64,000 nt of DNA from Serilophus lunatus (GCA_013399895.1 VXBA01005361.1:190938-254937); one strand, 5' to 3'; positions 39,520-52,962 are shown, numbered from the stretch's first letter. Translations and numbers: made by a program. The notes: generated by a model not told the origin, from the letters alone.

Positions 39520-40406
39520 ACATGAATGAGTAGAAATTTTCACATTTTTTATGTGGACAGATGTTGTGCAAAGCCATGAAGATCCAAGACATGCTGTGCA
39601 GCTCCCTGAGCTCTCCCTCTTGGCCAAGGATAAACATGAGCAGTAAACTCCCAGGTCACTGTTGGCTTTAACTTCTGGGATGCAATTCAGCCAAAAAACT
39701 GCTACACTTCACTCACACTTACCAGGACCAGCCAAAATAGGAGCCATTCTCACAATTCAGAGAAAATACAGGAGTGCCTGATAGCATTTTAATAATGCTA
39801 CTTAAGCTTTTGATTTGCCCAGACAACCCCCTGGTTTTTTCCCTTATATTTATTTGGCTATTGAAGTTCTAACTGTAAAAATAATGTCAAATTCACCCTG
39901 CCTTCAATTGGCATAATCTTTTTTGGACAAAACAGTCTATTGGGAAATCTGAGGCGTTGAAGCTGAAATGTTTCAAGCAGCCAGTGATATTCCAGTAACT
40001 GCCTTGGGAGAAGTGTTATGACTTGGCCTGTTCCAAGAGCAAATATTCAACACTGGAAATAAATATTTCTCATCTGGGAAGGTCTGGCATGTACAGAATC
40101 ACCAAGACTGTGTGAAAAGATAAAATCCAAATCAGTAACCCCAAATCCCAACCATGTATTCTTTATATTGGATTGCATTCCCTTCTTAATCATATCCAGC
40201 TTTCCTATGATCAAAATGCCAAGGTATGCTGTTCCTGTCTCCATCAGGTTGTAGTGCACTGATCAGACACTTCATTTTGTATTTTGCATGACCAAGGTGC
40301 ACAGCATCACTCTAAACCCCTTATTGCACAAAACTGAGCACCTTTTACATCCACACATTATGACATTTATTGCTTTTTGCTGTTAAGTCTGTTTATTTTT
40401 TCTTAC

Positions 40407-40498
40407 CTGACAACTTTAGTGCCATTTCGAAATACTTGGATATCTACTGCGTAATTGCCATCAGCATGGGCTATCAAGTTGATTTCTGAAAATTCTGC
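40407..40498 (-). CDS. SYN2: SYN2 exon 3 (synapsin II)
   Basis: Minus-strand exon of 92 bp: 30 codons plus two bases of a split arginine shared with exon 4. The acceptor is tccacag and the donor gtaaga. It reads AEFSEINLIAHADGNYAVDI then QVFRNGTKVV. The blocks AEFSE.NL.AHADG.YAVD and RNGTKVVR are conserved in all vertebrate synapsins and form early strands of the C domain. Intron 3 downstream is about 3.2 kb and intron 2 upstream about 2.2 kb. Confidence 0.96.
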
Positions 40499-42707
40499 CT
40501 GTGGAAAAAAACCTCACGTTAGTCAGGCTGGTTTATTTTACCTTCATTTTCCTAAATCTTTTAAGCATTAGGATCCCAACTGCTGACAACATACCTTTGA
40601 AATATAATGAGCACCAAGAGGGCATTAATCCAACAGTATTTGCCAAGTATGGCAGACCATAATTGAACAAATTTTAATGCAAAGAAAATGAAGAGGAAAA
40701 AAATGTTATGAAAATAGACAATGAGGGAACAGCAAATGGAAGTACTTGTTCATGTCTGCACAGAAATGTAGGCACCATATTTATGCTTTGCATAGTATTA
40801 ACAAAGAGATTGATAGAGACCCAAAATTTAAAGTTTTGAAGAAAATAGTACAAAAGCAACATAAAAATAACTGGGATAAAAATAGTATTTTCTTAAGGAA
40901 TTTAGTGTTTCTTCATATAGCTTATTCCTTCCTATTTCCTTTATGTGCACTTACTCTTCTTTTTAAAAGATCTGGTGCTAATGAACAATTGTCCCACAAA
41001 ATTTGCAATTAAAGAACTTTTTTGAAAGTCTTCTCACACTGGAAATGTGGAATTTAAAAGGAACCCCTTCCATACTCTGAATCTACAGTAATTTGAAAGG
41101 AAGGGACAGGATGTTTTTCATTTATCCCCAGTCTTTCACCAGCTTAGACTCTCAAGGCACTTTACAATAACATTACCCAGCAGAATAATTGAAATGCAGC
41201 CAACTGTCTTCTGGGGATAAATAAAAGCGTCTTTGCTGTCCCGGACACCGGCACAGAATAGAGAGTGTCACAATTCTCATTAGTCTCCTCTTGAAAAATG
41301 GTATCACTGGAAGTCTTCCTCAGGAAAATCTGTAAGGCTTTCACAACTTGGTGCCCAGTTAAGGGAGTGCTGACTATTCCAGCCTCTGTTCCAGCTCCAT
41401 CCCTGCAGTGTGTGCTTCATTTCCAGCACAGAGCTCTCTTCTTGAAATCCCACACATTGTAAACCTGCTGGGATCAGTGTTACCACATTCTAAGCACAGG
41501 AGACATTTTAAAGTTTATTGTAAAAGCAGTACAGATGGTGGGAGAACAAAATATTTGTACATACACTGAAAACGTCAAAAAAAATTTACAATTTGTTAAA
41601 CCTGAGACTGACAACTGAACTCTCAAATTAATAAATCATTTGAAAGGCTTAGTAGGTGACAGAAAATACTGTATGCTAAGAAAGTGTAAAAATAAAATAG
41701 CCACCTGTTATTAGCACCAGGACACTGAAGCAGTTGTCAGTAACTATTTATATCCCATTGTCAGTGCTGAGGTTTTACAAAGTGATTTGTGCGGTTCAGA
41801 GACTTCCAATCTCTCACCAAGCACACGAAGGAAATTCCAGGCTTAAACTGAGCTTTTGTTCATATTAAAGAGACACTGAGTGTGATGTCAACTGCATGGT
41901 CTGATCTAGGTGTCGGTGGCACTCTGGGACAAAATAGCTTCTCTCCTTTTTCCTGCCTTTCCCTCAGTCCTCTTGGAGATCCCTGGCAAAGCCTTCCCTG
42001 TTTCCAAGCCAAGAGCATCAGCAGATATTCAATGGTGCAAAGAATTGATTCTGCACTATTACAGTGAATTTAGCTAAGCTGGATCCACACAGTGATCATT
42101 TTCCCTCAGCCTTTGAAATTCCATGACAAAACAATTCAGTTTAAGTGCTGACACTTCTTACAGTACCATCCATTTGTAGAATTCAAGATTGAAAAGCTGT
42201 GAAAAAGTAAAAGAAAAGGAAGCAAAAGACATACTTACTTCCCTAGTTTCAGATATGCAGCTTAAATAAAATAGCCATAATCCTAATAGAGTCTGCATTA
42301 TATCTCCATATTTATTCCTATTTGTTCTGATTTTTTTAAAAGCCCACATGCTAGCACTGCAACCAGAGTGCATTTATATTCCCGAGTAGGAATCAGTGAT
42401 ACAGAAATGCCACATGTAATTCATGGAGTGTCTGGGAACTTCACAGTCTCTAAGCAACAACTTTTGAACACAAGATGTTTTTCATGTTGTGCAAATTATG
42501 GTCAAAATCCTCTAAAAAGAGCCCACATTGGGTGCCAAAAAAGGGCTGTTGTGATTTAACTGAGTCAAATCCCAACCCAACACTTCCAAGGCCACCCATG
42601 TCCCCAAGTGCCACCTCCACATGGCTCTTCAGTCCCCCAGGGAGGTAAGGATTGAGCATCTGTATTTGTATAAATACACAAATATAAAAGCAAGTGAAGT
42701 CAGTTAC
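40499..42707 (-). other. SYN2: SYN2 intron 2
   Basis: Intron of 2,209 bases between exons 2 and 3. No repeat or exon recognised. Confidence 0.92.
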
Positions 42708-42765
42708 CTGTTCAACCTTTATGTCATATTCTCCATGGACCTTTTTTCCACGAAAAGCCTTGGCC
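42708..42765 (-). CDS. SYN2: SYN2 exon 2 (synapsin II)
   Basis: Short minus-strand exon of 58 bp: one base completing a split tryptophan, then 19 codons reading AKAFRGKKVHGEYDIKVEQ. The acceptor is tcctgcag and the donor gtaact. It matches the synapsin block W-A-K-x-F-x-G-K-K-x-x-G-x-x-D-I-K-V-E-Q at the start of the C domain. The frame joins perfectly to exon 3 (phase 0). Exon 1, which encodes the phosphorylated A domain, the B linker and the first C-domain strand, is expected further right and is not in the window; the sequence up to 64000 has no matching GC-rich proline/alanine-rich coding stretch. Confidence 0.94.
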
Positions 42766-42982
42766 CTGCAGGAAAAAAGGGAGAGAAAATCAAGGCTATC
42801 TGTATCTGTAATCAGTAGCTACAGAACAGCTCCTATCTGGCCTTAAAAATACACATAAATACTGACTGTCTACTGCACATACACCATTCTCCTTCCTTTG
42901 ACATCCCTGCATCCTTAGCATCACACCACCAGGTATTTTGTCATAAAAAGCATAATGTGATTTTCAACACTAAAGTGAAAAC

Positions 42983-43030
42983 ATACTGAAATATCAAAAT
43001 ATACTGAAATATCGAAATATCCTGAGATAC
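42983..43030 (+). repeat. 18-bp tandem repeat, about 2.7 copies
   Basis: Unit ATACTGAAATATCAAAAT at 42983-43000, a second copy with one change at 43001-43018, and a diverged partial copy to 43030. Minisatellite seed in SYN2 intron 1, about 220 bases upstream of the exon 2 acceptor on the minus strand. Confidence 0.85.
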
Positions 43031-46000
43031 ATGTTTCACAGTTATTTGTTACTCTAAAAGGATTCCCAAAGGATTCTAAAAAGTTGTAATCTGTTCTCAT
43101 TTAACACAACAACAACAGGGGAAATCCACTTCAGGGGGAATCACTTCCTAACAACCTCTCATGTTCATCTTTATCCATCTAGTTTATTTAGAAAAACTGG
43201 TTTATTGGACACACTGTACTTGGAAACTTTACATTGCTTTTAAAGAAAGCATCAGATGTACTGAAGTTGTTGTTGCCTCCTTTGGCAGCATATTTTCTAA
43301 GGATATCCCATGTGTTATGGATAATGGATGGTAGAAAGCAAAGAGAGTGTTTATGCTGAATTCACATTCTAAATATTGCCCAGTTCTGTACAAATATACA
43401 ATTGGTAAAAACAAAACAATGAAGAAAGCATTTGCATTATAAGCTTGTACTGTATTCTTGCAATAAATACCCAGGAAAGATGAAGTTTGAAATCCACTGT
43501 TTTATTACAGGAGGTTTATTGGACATACTCAGCTTAAGGTTATCAAATATTTTTGCCAATACCAAAAGCAGAAGTTAAATATCCTGTATCACAAGTCCAA
43601 CTTACAGAGAAATCATTAATCACTACGTTTTTCTTTCTAAATTTGTTTTGAAATCCAGAGTGGGGCATATTCATATTACCTCTGGAAAGCTTTAAGATGT
43701 CTGGACATGGCTGAAGTTTTATAGTGCTGTTCATGTTGAAGCATCAGCTGGACCAGGGGCAAGAAAACCCAGGACATTTGTGCCAGCCCAGAGAGGAAGG
43801 TCTCATGATCAGAGCTAACGCCACATCTGCCCCAGGAGAAAACATCCAATTCCCAAAGACAGACCAATATCTCTCTGAAAAGCTAAGACTTGCCACTGAA
43901 AAAAATATTTCCAACTCCCCTTCTGGTGCCCATGAATTTAAGAGCAATGGTTTTGTTGAATTCTATTGGAAACAGCAGGAACTCCTGGATTTTATCTCTG
44001 ATGCAGCAATAGGCGAAGCAAATGCATTACTGGACAGCACATGACACAAATTTAATTTAAATAGAATTGTGCTGGCTACATTAAAGTGCAGCTGCCTCTT
44101 GAACACTGAAAAACAAACTTAGAATAATATTCAGTTTCTTCAAGGCTGAACCTGAGACTAAACCTCCCCCAGTGCTCCTCCTAACAAACACCAGCAACTG
44201 ATTGCTTCTTTGAGAGAGGAAAAGGAACTGGGAACCCACAGAGGGCCAAAGACAAGTTCTTCTACTCTTTACCCCCAAGTCCATTTCATGTATGGATTGG
44301 GGAGATAATCAAAATATTAGTTAAATATTAATTAGTGAGATGCTGTTCCTTTAAATTCAGTCTTTCTACTTAAACATTTAGATGAGGCAACCTCCACACA
44401 ACTAAACTCTGCATGATTCACACTTCAGCAAATGACTTCAGCTTTGAAAATAAACAGTAATAGTAAGGACTGAAGTGAAGCAATCTGAGGCTTGAAAACA
44501 AATGCAACATTCAATCACCTAGAGACTTAATTTCAAAGTAATTTAACCAACAACTTTTACAAAAATCTATAATATTCTACAATATTCTTCAAATGTTGAG
44601 CCACAAACTGTAATTAATCTTTTTATCTCTAAAAATTAACTTACAGACTCATGGATCAGGCACTTCAGAACAAACTCTTAAGAAATTCTTAGCATGAATT
44701 TGCTGTGAAATACAACCTAATTTGCCTTTTATTTACTGTACCTAGGAAATACAGTTATGCCCTGCTTGAATTATTTCCCATTTTCAATATAAGGATTGTG
44801 CAATCCTATCATAAAGGCATTCATTACAAGCTTATACTAACTTTTTGTTTTGTTTTTTTTTTTTAAACTGAGTGGAGATGGGGACCAAAAGTCAAAGAAT
44901 TGATGGAATCCTTATTGCTCTCATCCTGAGTAGGGACTGTGTGGATATCAGCTCTGGAGCTCTCAGGGACAGGGTCTCTGGGAGGGCATTCCAGAGGAGG
45001 GTGAGGTGAGCTGTCAGCACAAATAAAGTTAGAAAGAAAATATGCCCCAATGCAGGTAACATTTGGCTGCCATTGTGGATGATTTTTTGTGTTGTACATG
45101 AGGCAGAAAAGGAAAGAAAGTGGTGCCATTCCCCAGCCAAAGCAGAAATGCTACTTTCAACGGCCACGTGAGCGAGAGCAGACAGCTCCAGGAGGGATGC
45201 TGCCTACTGCAGTCACCAGCACCACCTCTTCCACTCAGAACCTTTTCAACATGGGTGAAATATTTATGCATTTCTTGCTTCACAGCTCATTCTCTGGATG
45301 AAAACCTTGCACATTTGACATGAAGCAACTAGAGAATATGCAGTTGCCATAGATGCAGCCTAACATGAACTGGTACTACTCGCTGAACTTTGGCAAGGAC
45401 AAGGAATTAAGCAGTAAAAGTGTTTCAAATACATAAAAAGATCTGATATATTTCCCTCTTCTACTACACAGTACCTACAAACATTCCCACATATCTTCCT
45501 AAACCATGAGAACAGTTTGGTCTCATTGTGGCTTCATTTCATATTAATGAAGCCATAAAACTGCTCCTACTTGTGACTGAGAACAAAATCCACAGGAAAA
45601 CCATTTGCTAACAAGCAAAAGGTTCATCCCACTAAAATTTGCATTAACATCACATTGATCAGCAAGTCTTTAATAAAGTCAGAGCTAATTACTACTTGCA
45701 GACTGTCAACATTTGTTAATCCCACAGTAGTGGGATTAATTTCCAGCAAGGTCATGTACAGATACACACACACAGGCAATATTCTCAAATAACTGCTTCA
45801 CTGGAATTCTCATCTCCATGGAAAGGCACTGCCAGACTAAGGACACAGAGCCAGCCAGACTTCCTTGGACTTCAGAAGTGTTGTGTCACTCAGTGACAGA
45901 CCAGAAAATGTGGAAGAGAAAGGAAGTCCAGCATTCAAGTTCAAGTATGAATAGAAAGAATGAATTCTTGTGTTCAATTAAAAAAAGACTTTTGCTAATA

Positions 46001-49000
46001 CATGAAAACCATAAGAAACTGTCACTAAAAGTAAGCATTTGGTAAGATTTGCAGAGTTTTTTAATTGGATGGGAATGAAACCACAATCTACTGAACCCAG
46101 TGGGAATCTCTCTCTCAACACCAATGTGTTCTGCATCTGACAGTACCAACATTTGCTACACTGACTTCCAACCAAGTAGCCAAGCTAATAAAGCTCATCA
46201 TTTGGAACTGCTCTGATGAGGTTATCAGGATTAAATAGAAGTTATTAAGAATGCTGTAAACATGCTGATTTACAGGCTTTCTTTTACTTACTTGTTCCAT
46301 ATTTCTGCATCAAAACTTACACAAAAATAAGTATCCTACTTAAAACCTGATTCTTAAAGACCTTGATACTCTTAGATGTGTTACTGAGGTCCTGCAAAGA
46401 CCTATTTTATTTAAAACACTTTCTTTTTGTTTCTGCAATGTGTAATTATACTCCTGGCACTTGACCCAGCCAGTATTTCACTCTCACATGAAAGAGTTAT
46501 GTTTGCTCAAGCTATTACTTCATACAGAAATTGCCTCAGAAGAAGCAGACCATTACCACAAAATAAATGATAGAACACATCAAATGTGTGACTTTCTGCT
46601 TTAGAAGTGCTCCCTGTTGAGTTGGATTTCATTAGATTAATGATAATCTCCATTACCAGGAGCCTGTAAATCTGCACAGCAGCACATTTTATTGGCTCTG
46701 AAACAGCCCAGGTTATTTTAACAGGTTCCATCGCTCACATTTGTACCAGGCCTGTTATATTTTGCTCTTCATCACTCAGTTGGAATCCAGTGGAAGCACT
46801 GCAACAGCAAAGACATAAGGACTGCTTTTTGCATTCAGTCACCGTGGGAGATGATGCCAATTCACACAAACCCCGACTGATACTTGATTAATTTCATAAA
46901 AACTTTTTTTTTCAGTGTGAAAAGCAGGATATGACTAATGCAGTTCTTCACTCTAAGTCCTAGTCCAGCCTTTTGAAGGGCAAAGCAGACTGTTTGTTAC
47001 AAAAAGTGCTTCTGCCAATGGTATGGCTCAAGGCTCACTGTGTATTTTCACCTGGAGTCACTGTCTCAAGAACTCCTATACCAATCACAATATATAGGAA
47101 GAGAATCAGCAGAACAAAGACAAGCATTTAAGGTCCTTGTGTAGGTTAGCACAGGATGGAGACATCCCAGATGGCCTAACCCTGGCACCTGTCACAGCTT
47201 ATTCCATCAGGCTACAGGATCTCTTCATCCCTCATCGTGAGAGCACCTCAAACTGAACTGGGCACAGAAAATGTCTGTGGGAATCACTGCTCCTCTGGTA
47301 CTGGGCTTTCCTTCCCTCACTTCTACCACTTGGAGTAAAGAACTTTGCTAAACACTCATCTAAAAACCAGAACTGTGTGCAGCCTTTCCTGTGCAGAGGC
47401 TGTAAACCCTCATCCCTTCCCCTCTCCCTTCACCAGGAAAGGCTACACTCATGGCAAACCACAGTAAACACTCTTCAGTGGAGGACTTTCCTGCCCAGAT
47501 AAATTTAGCTCTAAAAGCTTATTAAAAAATAAAGCATAAATGACCCTGAAATAAAGAACCTAAGTTTATTAAGCAGCAATTATTCCATTTCCCTGTCAGT
47601 TCTGCATATCGCTGTTGCTAGAAGTCTTATTTTCACAACAGCTTCATGTCCGGCCCCTTCCAAAATCTCAAATTCAATCCCATTTTTTATTCTCCTCATT
47701 TATTACCAGCCTTATCTTTTTTAACAAGTTCTCCAATCCCTTGGGATGTAGTAGAATGCTATCTCCTTTACTCTGATTGTTTAAACAAAACACAGCCACT
47801 TTATTCTTTCCAGCCCCCAAACCATCTTTATTGCCTTAACCTGGAGCCCTTCTCTGAGTCCCTCTGCTTTGTGCCTTAACACAGTGTTTTGTCTAGAGAT
47901 CTAATGAAGAAGAAAGTGCCTCCTACTCTTGAATCTCTCGTTTGAACTTAGATTTTTCTGGCTCTTTTGAGCAGCATGCTTAACTGAAAATGCCTCATTT
48001 TCTGCCCACTCAAGGTGAAACAAACCCTCTTTCATGCCCAAACACTAGTCTGCCTTGCTGATGATGTCTCAAAATCCCATACCTCTGATTATGTAATATT
48101 TACCATTAGCCCATTACTTCTGTGCAAGATTTATAGACACGACGTAACTTCTGTGGGCTTTTTTTTTGCAAATGAAATGACAAATGAGAGTGTCTTTAAA
48201 TACTCACTCCCTCATCAGTAGAAGACCTAATATGTGATGCAACATATTCTAACCTTTTCCAAATCTGTTAGACTCATTACAGCAACTACTACATTTTCCC
48301 AGGGTGAGGGTCATAAAAATATTTTGTACTCATGAGATGAACAGAAAGTTCCAGCTTTTATACAGAAAAACACCACTAGTCAAATTACAAAATATTACTG
48401 TTCTGAATCCTGGTGGATTCAGGTTTTAAAGGCTCCCAGGTTCAAACTGCATCTCCTGCACCAGCTGCTCCAAGTTCCTTAATCTTATCTACTAATAGAA
48501 TTGCATTGCAGGCTGAAGTAACAAAGTTAAATTTATCACTTCCACGTCTCCCTACCAACTAAATCCACTCTTTGCAACTCCTCATCTGCTGGCAAGCAAG
48601 ACATAGTACCATTAAAAGGAAACTGTTAATGAGCAATCCTACTGTTTGGAGTGGAAGGCACAATAAATTACCTTGAAGAAGTAGCAAAAATGTCCCACAA
48701 AACAGCCATTGGTGATTGGTTTATGATAGGAAATTTTCATCCCCTAGAAATATAATCTGCAGATATGTTAGCTTACTTTTTTCTTATTAAAGTGAAGAAA
48801 ATAAAGTGAGCCTAAAAGACTTTACAGTGCCAGGAGGGAATTTCTGACATCTGAAAAGCCATGTAGACCAGAATGGAGAGAAAGAATCTTTGAGACTGAA
48901 TCCATGTTATCAACATAATCTTCAGAAAAAAACTGTACCTGCCTTTTAATTTTTCTATTTACACTGAGTTCTCTAACAGGTTTCAAATGCCTCTAAGAAA

Positions 49001-49340
49001 GATGACTCCGTGAGGTGAGGAAATTTGAGTATTTTATGCCTGGAGACACTGCAAAGTTTTGTTTCATATCTAAAGTGTTGAGCTATCACATTGAATTTTC
49101 AGCTTAGTACCCTCTCCAGGTTGTTCCCCTCTGCACTTTCCTGGGGATGAGATGCTGATGAAGTGGTCAGCACAAACCATCAGTCCCAATGTCACACCTT
49201 AAATCTCGAGCCCCACAAAGGAGCAAGACCCAGGTGGAACACGAGGCAATGGGAGAAGGAATATTACATCACAGGAATACTGGAGGCCCCATTTGAATAA
49301 AGAGCCCAAATTATCAGTGTAAAACACTATTTGAGGCTTC

Positions 49341-49358
49341 TTTTTTTTTTTTTTTTTT
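49341..49358 (+). repeat. T homopolymer, 18 bases
   Basis: Uninterrupted run of 18 T in SYN2 intron 1, the longest homopolymer I noticed. No retroposed gene body was recognised beside it. Confidence 0.9.
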
Positions 49359-50195
49359 ATTTAATGCAATTGAAACTTTTGCTTTCATGTTCATACTTCT
49401 GACAGTCATATGCTGCCCTGTTTCTCCTAGCAGATCAATCAGAAAACCTAGTCCTGGCTCAGCATCTGCATGGATGAAGTAAGGGAAGAGTATATGGCTT
49501 TTGCTGCCCTCTTCTGTAGCAAGAAATGTAGATCAGATTGGCTAAAAACTTGTTTTCAGTCAATAGGTAAATCAGATAAATAGTTTAAATCTACTAGAAA
49601 ACACATATTAACATCAATAGTAAGAACACTACTTATTTAAAGCAGCATTAGCAACAACCCACAAGGAAATTAATCACTGGCATCAACATGGATTAAATTA
49701 CTAGGAATTGCTAATCCTTTCCATGCTGCTCTCCTATTTTGAGTTGAATAACTGAATATTTTGTTGGGGTGGGCTTTTTCTCTCACATACACACAGTTTC
49801 CAGTAGCTTCCTGACAGTCTCCCCCGACTCTAAATAAGACTCCCAGTGTATCAGAAAGCTGGGTGTTTCCTCCACTGCAATTCCCCCCAAAGGGAAGAAG
49901 AATTTCATGCACTGTGCTCAGGAGAGCAGAAATATGAATGCCTCAGTTATTGTGAAAGAATGAGCCTCAGAAACACCCATTTTATCTCCACACTGCTTTA
50001 GAGGCAGGTCCAGGATACTGCCACAAAAACCCATTTGCTTCAAGATACTTGAGTTATAATTTGAGTTCCATTCTACTGATAATCCTCAGTGCAAATGGAT
50101 ACCAAGAAAATAGAAAATGCTTTTGCCAGTATCAATTTTTCGCTTTTGCTTAAGATTCCCAAGTTCATTAGAAAACTAAACATGTATTCTAATAT

Positions 50196-50236
50196 TATAC
50201 TTTAAAGTATACCTAAAGTATAAAGTATACTTTATA
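50196..50236. repeat. Two adjacent perfect AT-rich palindromes
   Basis: TATACTTTAAAGTATA (50196-50211) and TATAAAGTATACTTTATA (50219-50236) are each exactly self-complementary and share the AAAGTATA / TATACTTT core. Could form cruciforms or hairpins; no known family recognised. Confidence 0.8.
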
Positions 50237-52276
50237 TTTTAAAGTACCATCACAGTATTTTTTGTCTGTACCTCTAATACCCAGTTTTGTTCATTGATAT
50301 CAATATTCTTCAAAAAGCCAAAGAACTAAGAGCCTGAGTTCCTGAGGTTTTTCAGCTTTCCATTATGGATTAGAGAACAACAGAATTTTACAGTACTGCT
50401 GAAGTGAATTATGTTTTTGCTAAAGTGGCATCACAACTAATACTCTAGACATGAAGCACTACCCATCCTTTTCCCAGCTGAGGCTGACCTTGGGAATATG
50501 GACTTTAAAAATCCCTACACAGAGACAGTTCATAAGGCTAAAAGTCAGGTGAATCTCCTGGGGTCTGTAGCACAAGACAGACCCCAAGGATGCTGTGACA
50601 GAGGGGGAGCCATTAGGGATGAGAAACACGACTTCTGTGACAGTGGTGTCTGACAGGCATTTCTGGAGGCAGCTGTGCAAACACTTCCTTGGCTCATAGT
50701 GCATCCAATTAGGAGCTGAATCAAACACAAAACATCTCAGTGAGAGAGACACATTCCTTTTGGTCTAACTATGCATTATAACAATCCAAAGCTCACCATC
50801 CATTCCACCATCCACCATGGCTCACACCTTCCTCATAAAACCAAAGTGAGCTGAGTTTTTAGTGCTCAGTGAACAGTGGAATCACACCTGGGTCACGTTC
50901 AGCTCTGCCATGGAGCAGTATGGGGCAGCCCACTGTACCTCAGACTGGCATTTGGAAGCCCAGCAATCTCCTGATGAGGCTGTTGCAAGCCCCTAGCAGA
51001 GGTCATGCTGAACAGAGAATGGTATTCCAACTTCTCTTCCCCTCCCCAGATAAGCACTGCCTTGTTGTTTTGGGTTTTTTTGGAACAACTAACTGCTGTC
51101 AAATCTGAGATTAACTGCTAAAGATGGTAGTGTACCAAAACATGAAGCAACTAAGATGCAAGCAAATATTCTCTTTTGACATATGGTCACAAACAGCAAT
51201 AGTTGCAGTAATTACACAACTGATGGATTCACATTTATGGGATTAATTCCCCCAGTGCCTGCAGGAGTGAGAACGGGACCTGTTCTCTTTTGCACACAAT
51301 AGCAAAGTCTTCCCAAGACTCACAGATCTCAGTAGGTTTTTCTCCAGGAGCTGTGTCATGGAAAGGCTGCCTTAAACTCACTGGGTGACACACAGATGCC
51401 AAGAGAATTGAATCCCACCCTACAACCTTCCATGTGCTCCACCCACCCCTCATTCCCCAGGGGGAAGTGGCTGGACTACGCTGTTGGTCACCTCTCTGCT
51501 GACAGATCCTTGGGCAACCACAAGCCTGGAGCCTGTGGCAGGGGTTCATCTGGATGGGAGTCACTGCAGAAGGGGCTGGGAGTGCTTTTCCCATGGAGAA
51601 GCTGCCATTTGGCACAGCCCACAGCAGCAGGCGTGTGCAAGCCCTCGTTATGTAACAGCCCAATCTGCAGCGAGTTACTGGGAAATGTTTTCATGAGTGA
51701 ATTTATGACCCTGGGCAAGAAGGATCATCCCGGGGAGTAAGCAAAACATGAACAAATAACAGCATTCAGAGCAAGGGTATGATCACAATTATTCTACAAC
51801 AAGGCCTGTTGGGACAAAAATTTGGGATGTGTTGAAAACCTCTGGGAGCTGGAGAGGCAGAGTATCCATCCTGCAAATTTCTTTTGCTCAAGGAAGAAAG
51901 GCTGCTACACTCAGTCTAGTTTGCTACTGCACCAACACAAATTGGTCTGTATTTATATCAGGGATTGCTTTGAGGCAACTCTCCCATCAAAATCCCACGA
52001 AGGGGCACGCTGCCAGTTTCTTCTAAAATCCTTCTTTTTCATTTGCAAGCTACAAAAAAATCTAGAACAAACAAAATGGGCAAGTAATCCCTAAGCTCCT
52101 AAAAGCACAATCAAAAGAAAATTCACCAGGATTTGCAGACATGGCTATTAATTTTTTTCAAGCAAGTCAGCAAATATTTTTTTACTGCTTTTGAAGTCAG
52201 TAGTTTATATCTTTCCTTCTTTTTCACTTTAGAGGTTCATTCTTATCCCCAGAAGTTTTTACAACTTCATTTTCTG

Positions 52277-52290
52277 AAAAAAAAAAAAAA
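52277..52290 (+). repeat. A homopolymer, 14 bases
   Basis: Uninterrupted run of 14 A in SYN2 intron 1; no retroposed body recognised beside it. Confidence 0.9.
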
Positions 52291-52946
52291 TAAATCCATT
52301 TTCTATAGCAATCAGCAGCAAATCTAGTGAGCACTATGTTCATTAAGTTCATTGTAAGCTCCTGCAGTCTGAGTTTCTCCATTCTTATGAAGAGAGAGTG
52401 GAGAATATGTTCCACGTGTTCCATTGTCCAGCAGGTAAAAAATAAAAATAAAATTGCAATGGTTGAGTTACAGACAGAACCAGAAGTATTATTTTTATGG
52501 AGCTTGGGTTTTTTTTTAAGATTCCTTATCAGATAGATCTCTTTTTTTGATAATATAACATGCACTAACAGTATGTAACAGACAAGGACAGGTCCTTCTT
52601 CAGGATTTAAGTGCAACCAAAACCAATCTCAGTGATTTTTAATGAAGGTTTCCATGATTATGGACATTTTTTCTAAATGCATTTCAAATTCTGTCAGTTC
52701 AACCAGGACAAAAACCCTCCAGCTCTTCACATGATTTTCTACCTTCAGCCATTTCAGACTTCCCTGGGATTCCCACTGTCACTGCTTTGCTGGAAAAGGA
52801 AAACAAAACAAAGCAAGATTCATTCCTCCAATGTCTCGTTCATGGACTAATGAACCCCTGAAGTGAATCAGAGCTTCTGCCCCAGGTGCCACCTCTTCAA
52901 GGAGAGCAGAGCCGAGCAGATTGTCACCTACCTACATCCAGTCCAG

Positions 52947-52962
52947 CACTGCCATCTGCCGG
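52947..52962 (-). promoter_or_regulatory. CTCF-like binding motif
   Basis: On the minus strand the bases read CCGGCAGATGGCAGTG. This fits the degenerate CTCF core (C-C-A-S-Y-A-G-R-K-G-G-C-R-S-T-R) at every position except the third. It lies in SYN2 intron 1. Motif match only; occupancy is unknown. Confidence 0.45.

Larger units (their letters stand above)
37170..40406 (-). other. SYN2: SYN2 intron 3
   Basis: Intron of 3,237 bases. It holds one CR1 fragment (about 38221-38360), an AC run at 38992-39004 and a 16-base T run at 39504-39519. Nothing else recognised. Confidence 0.92.
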
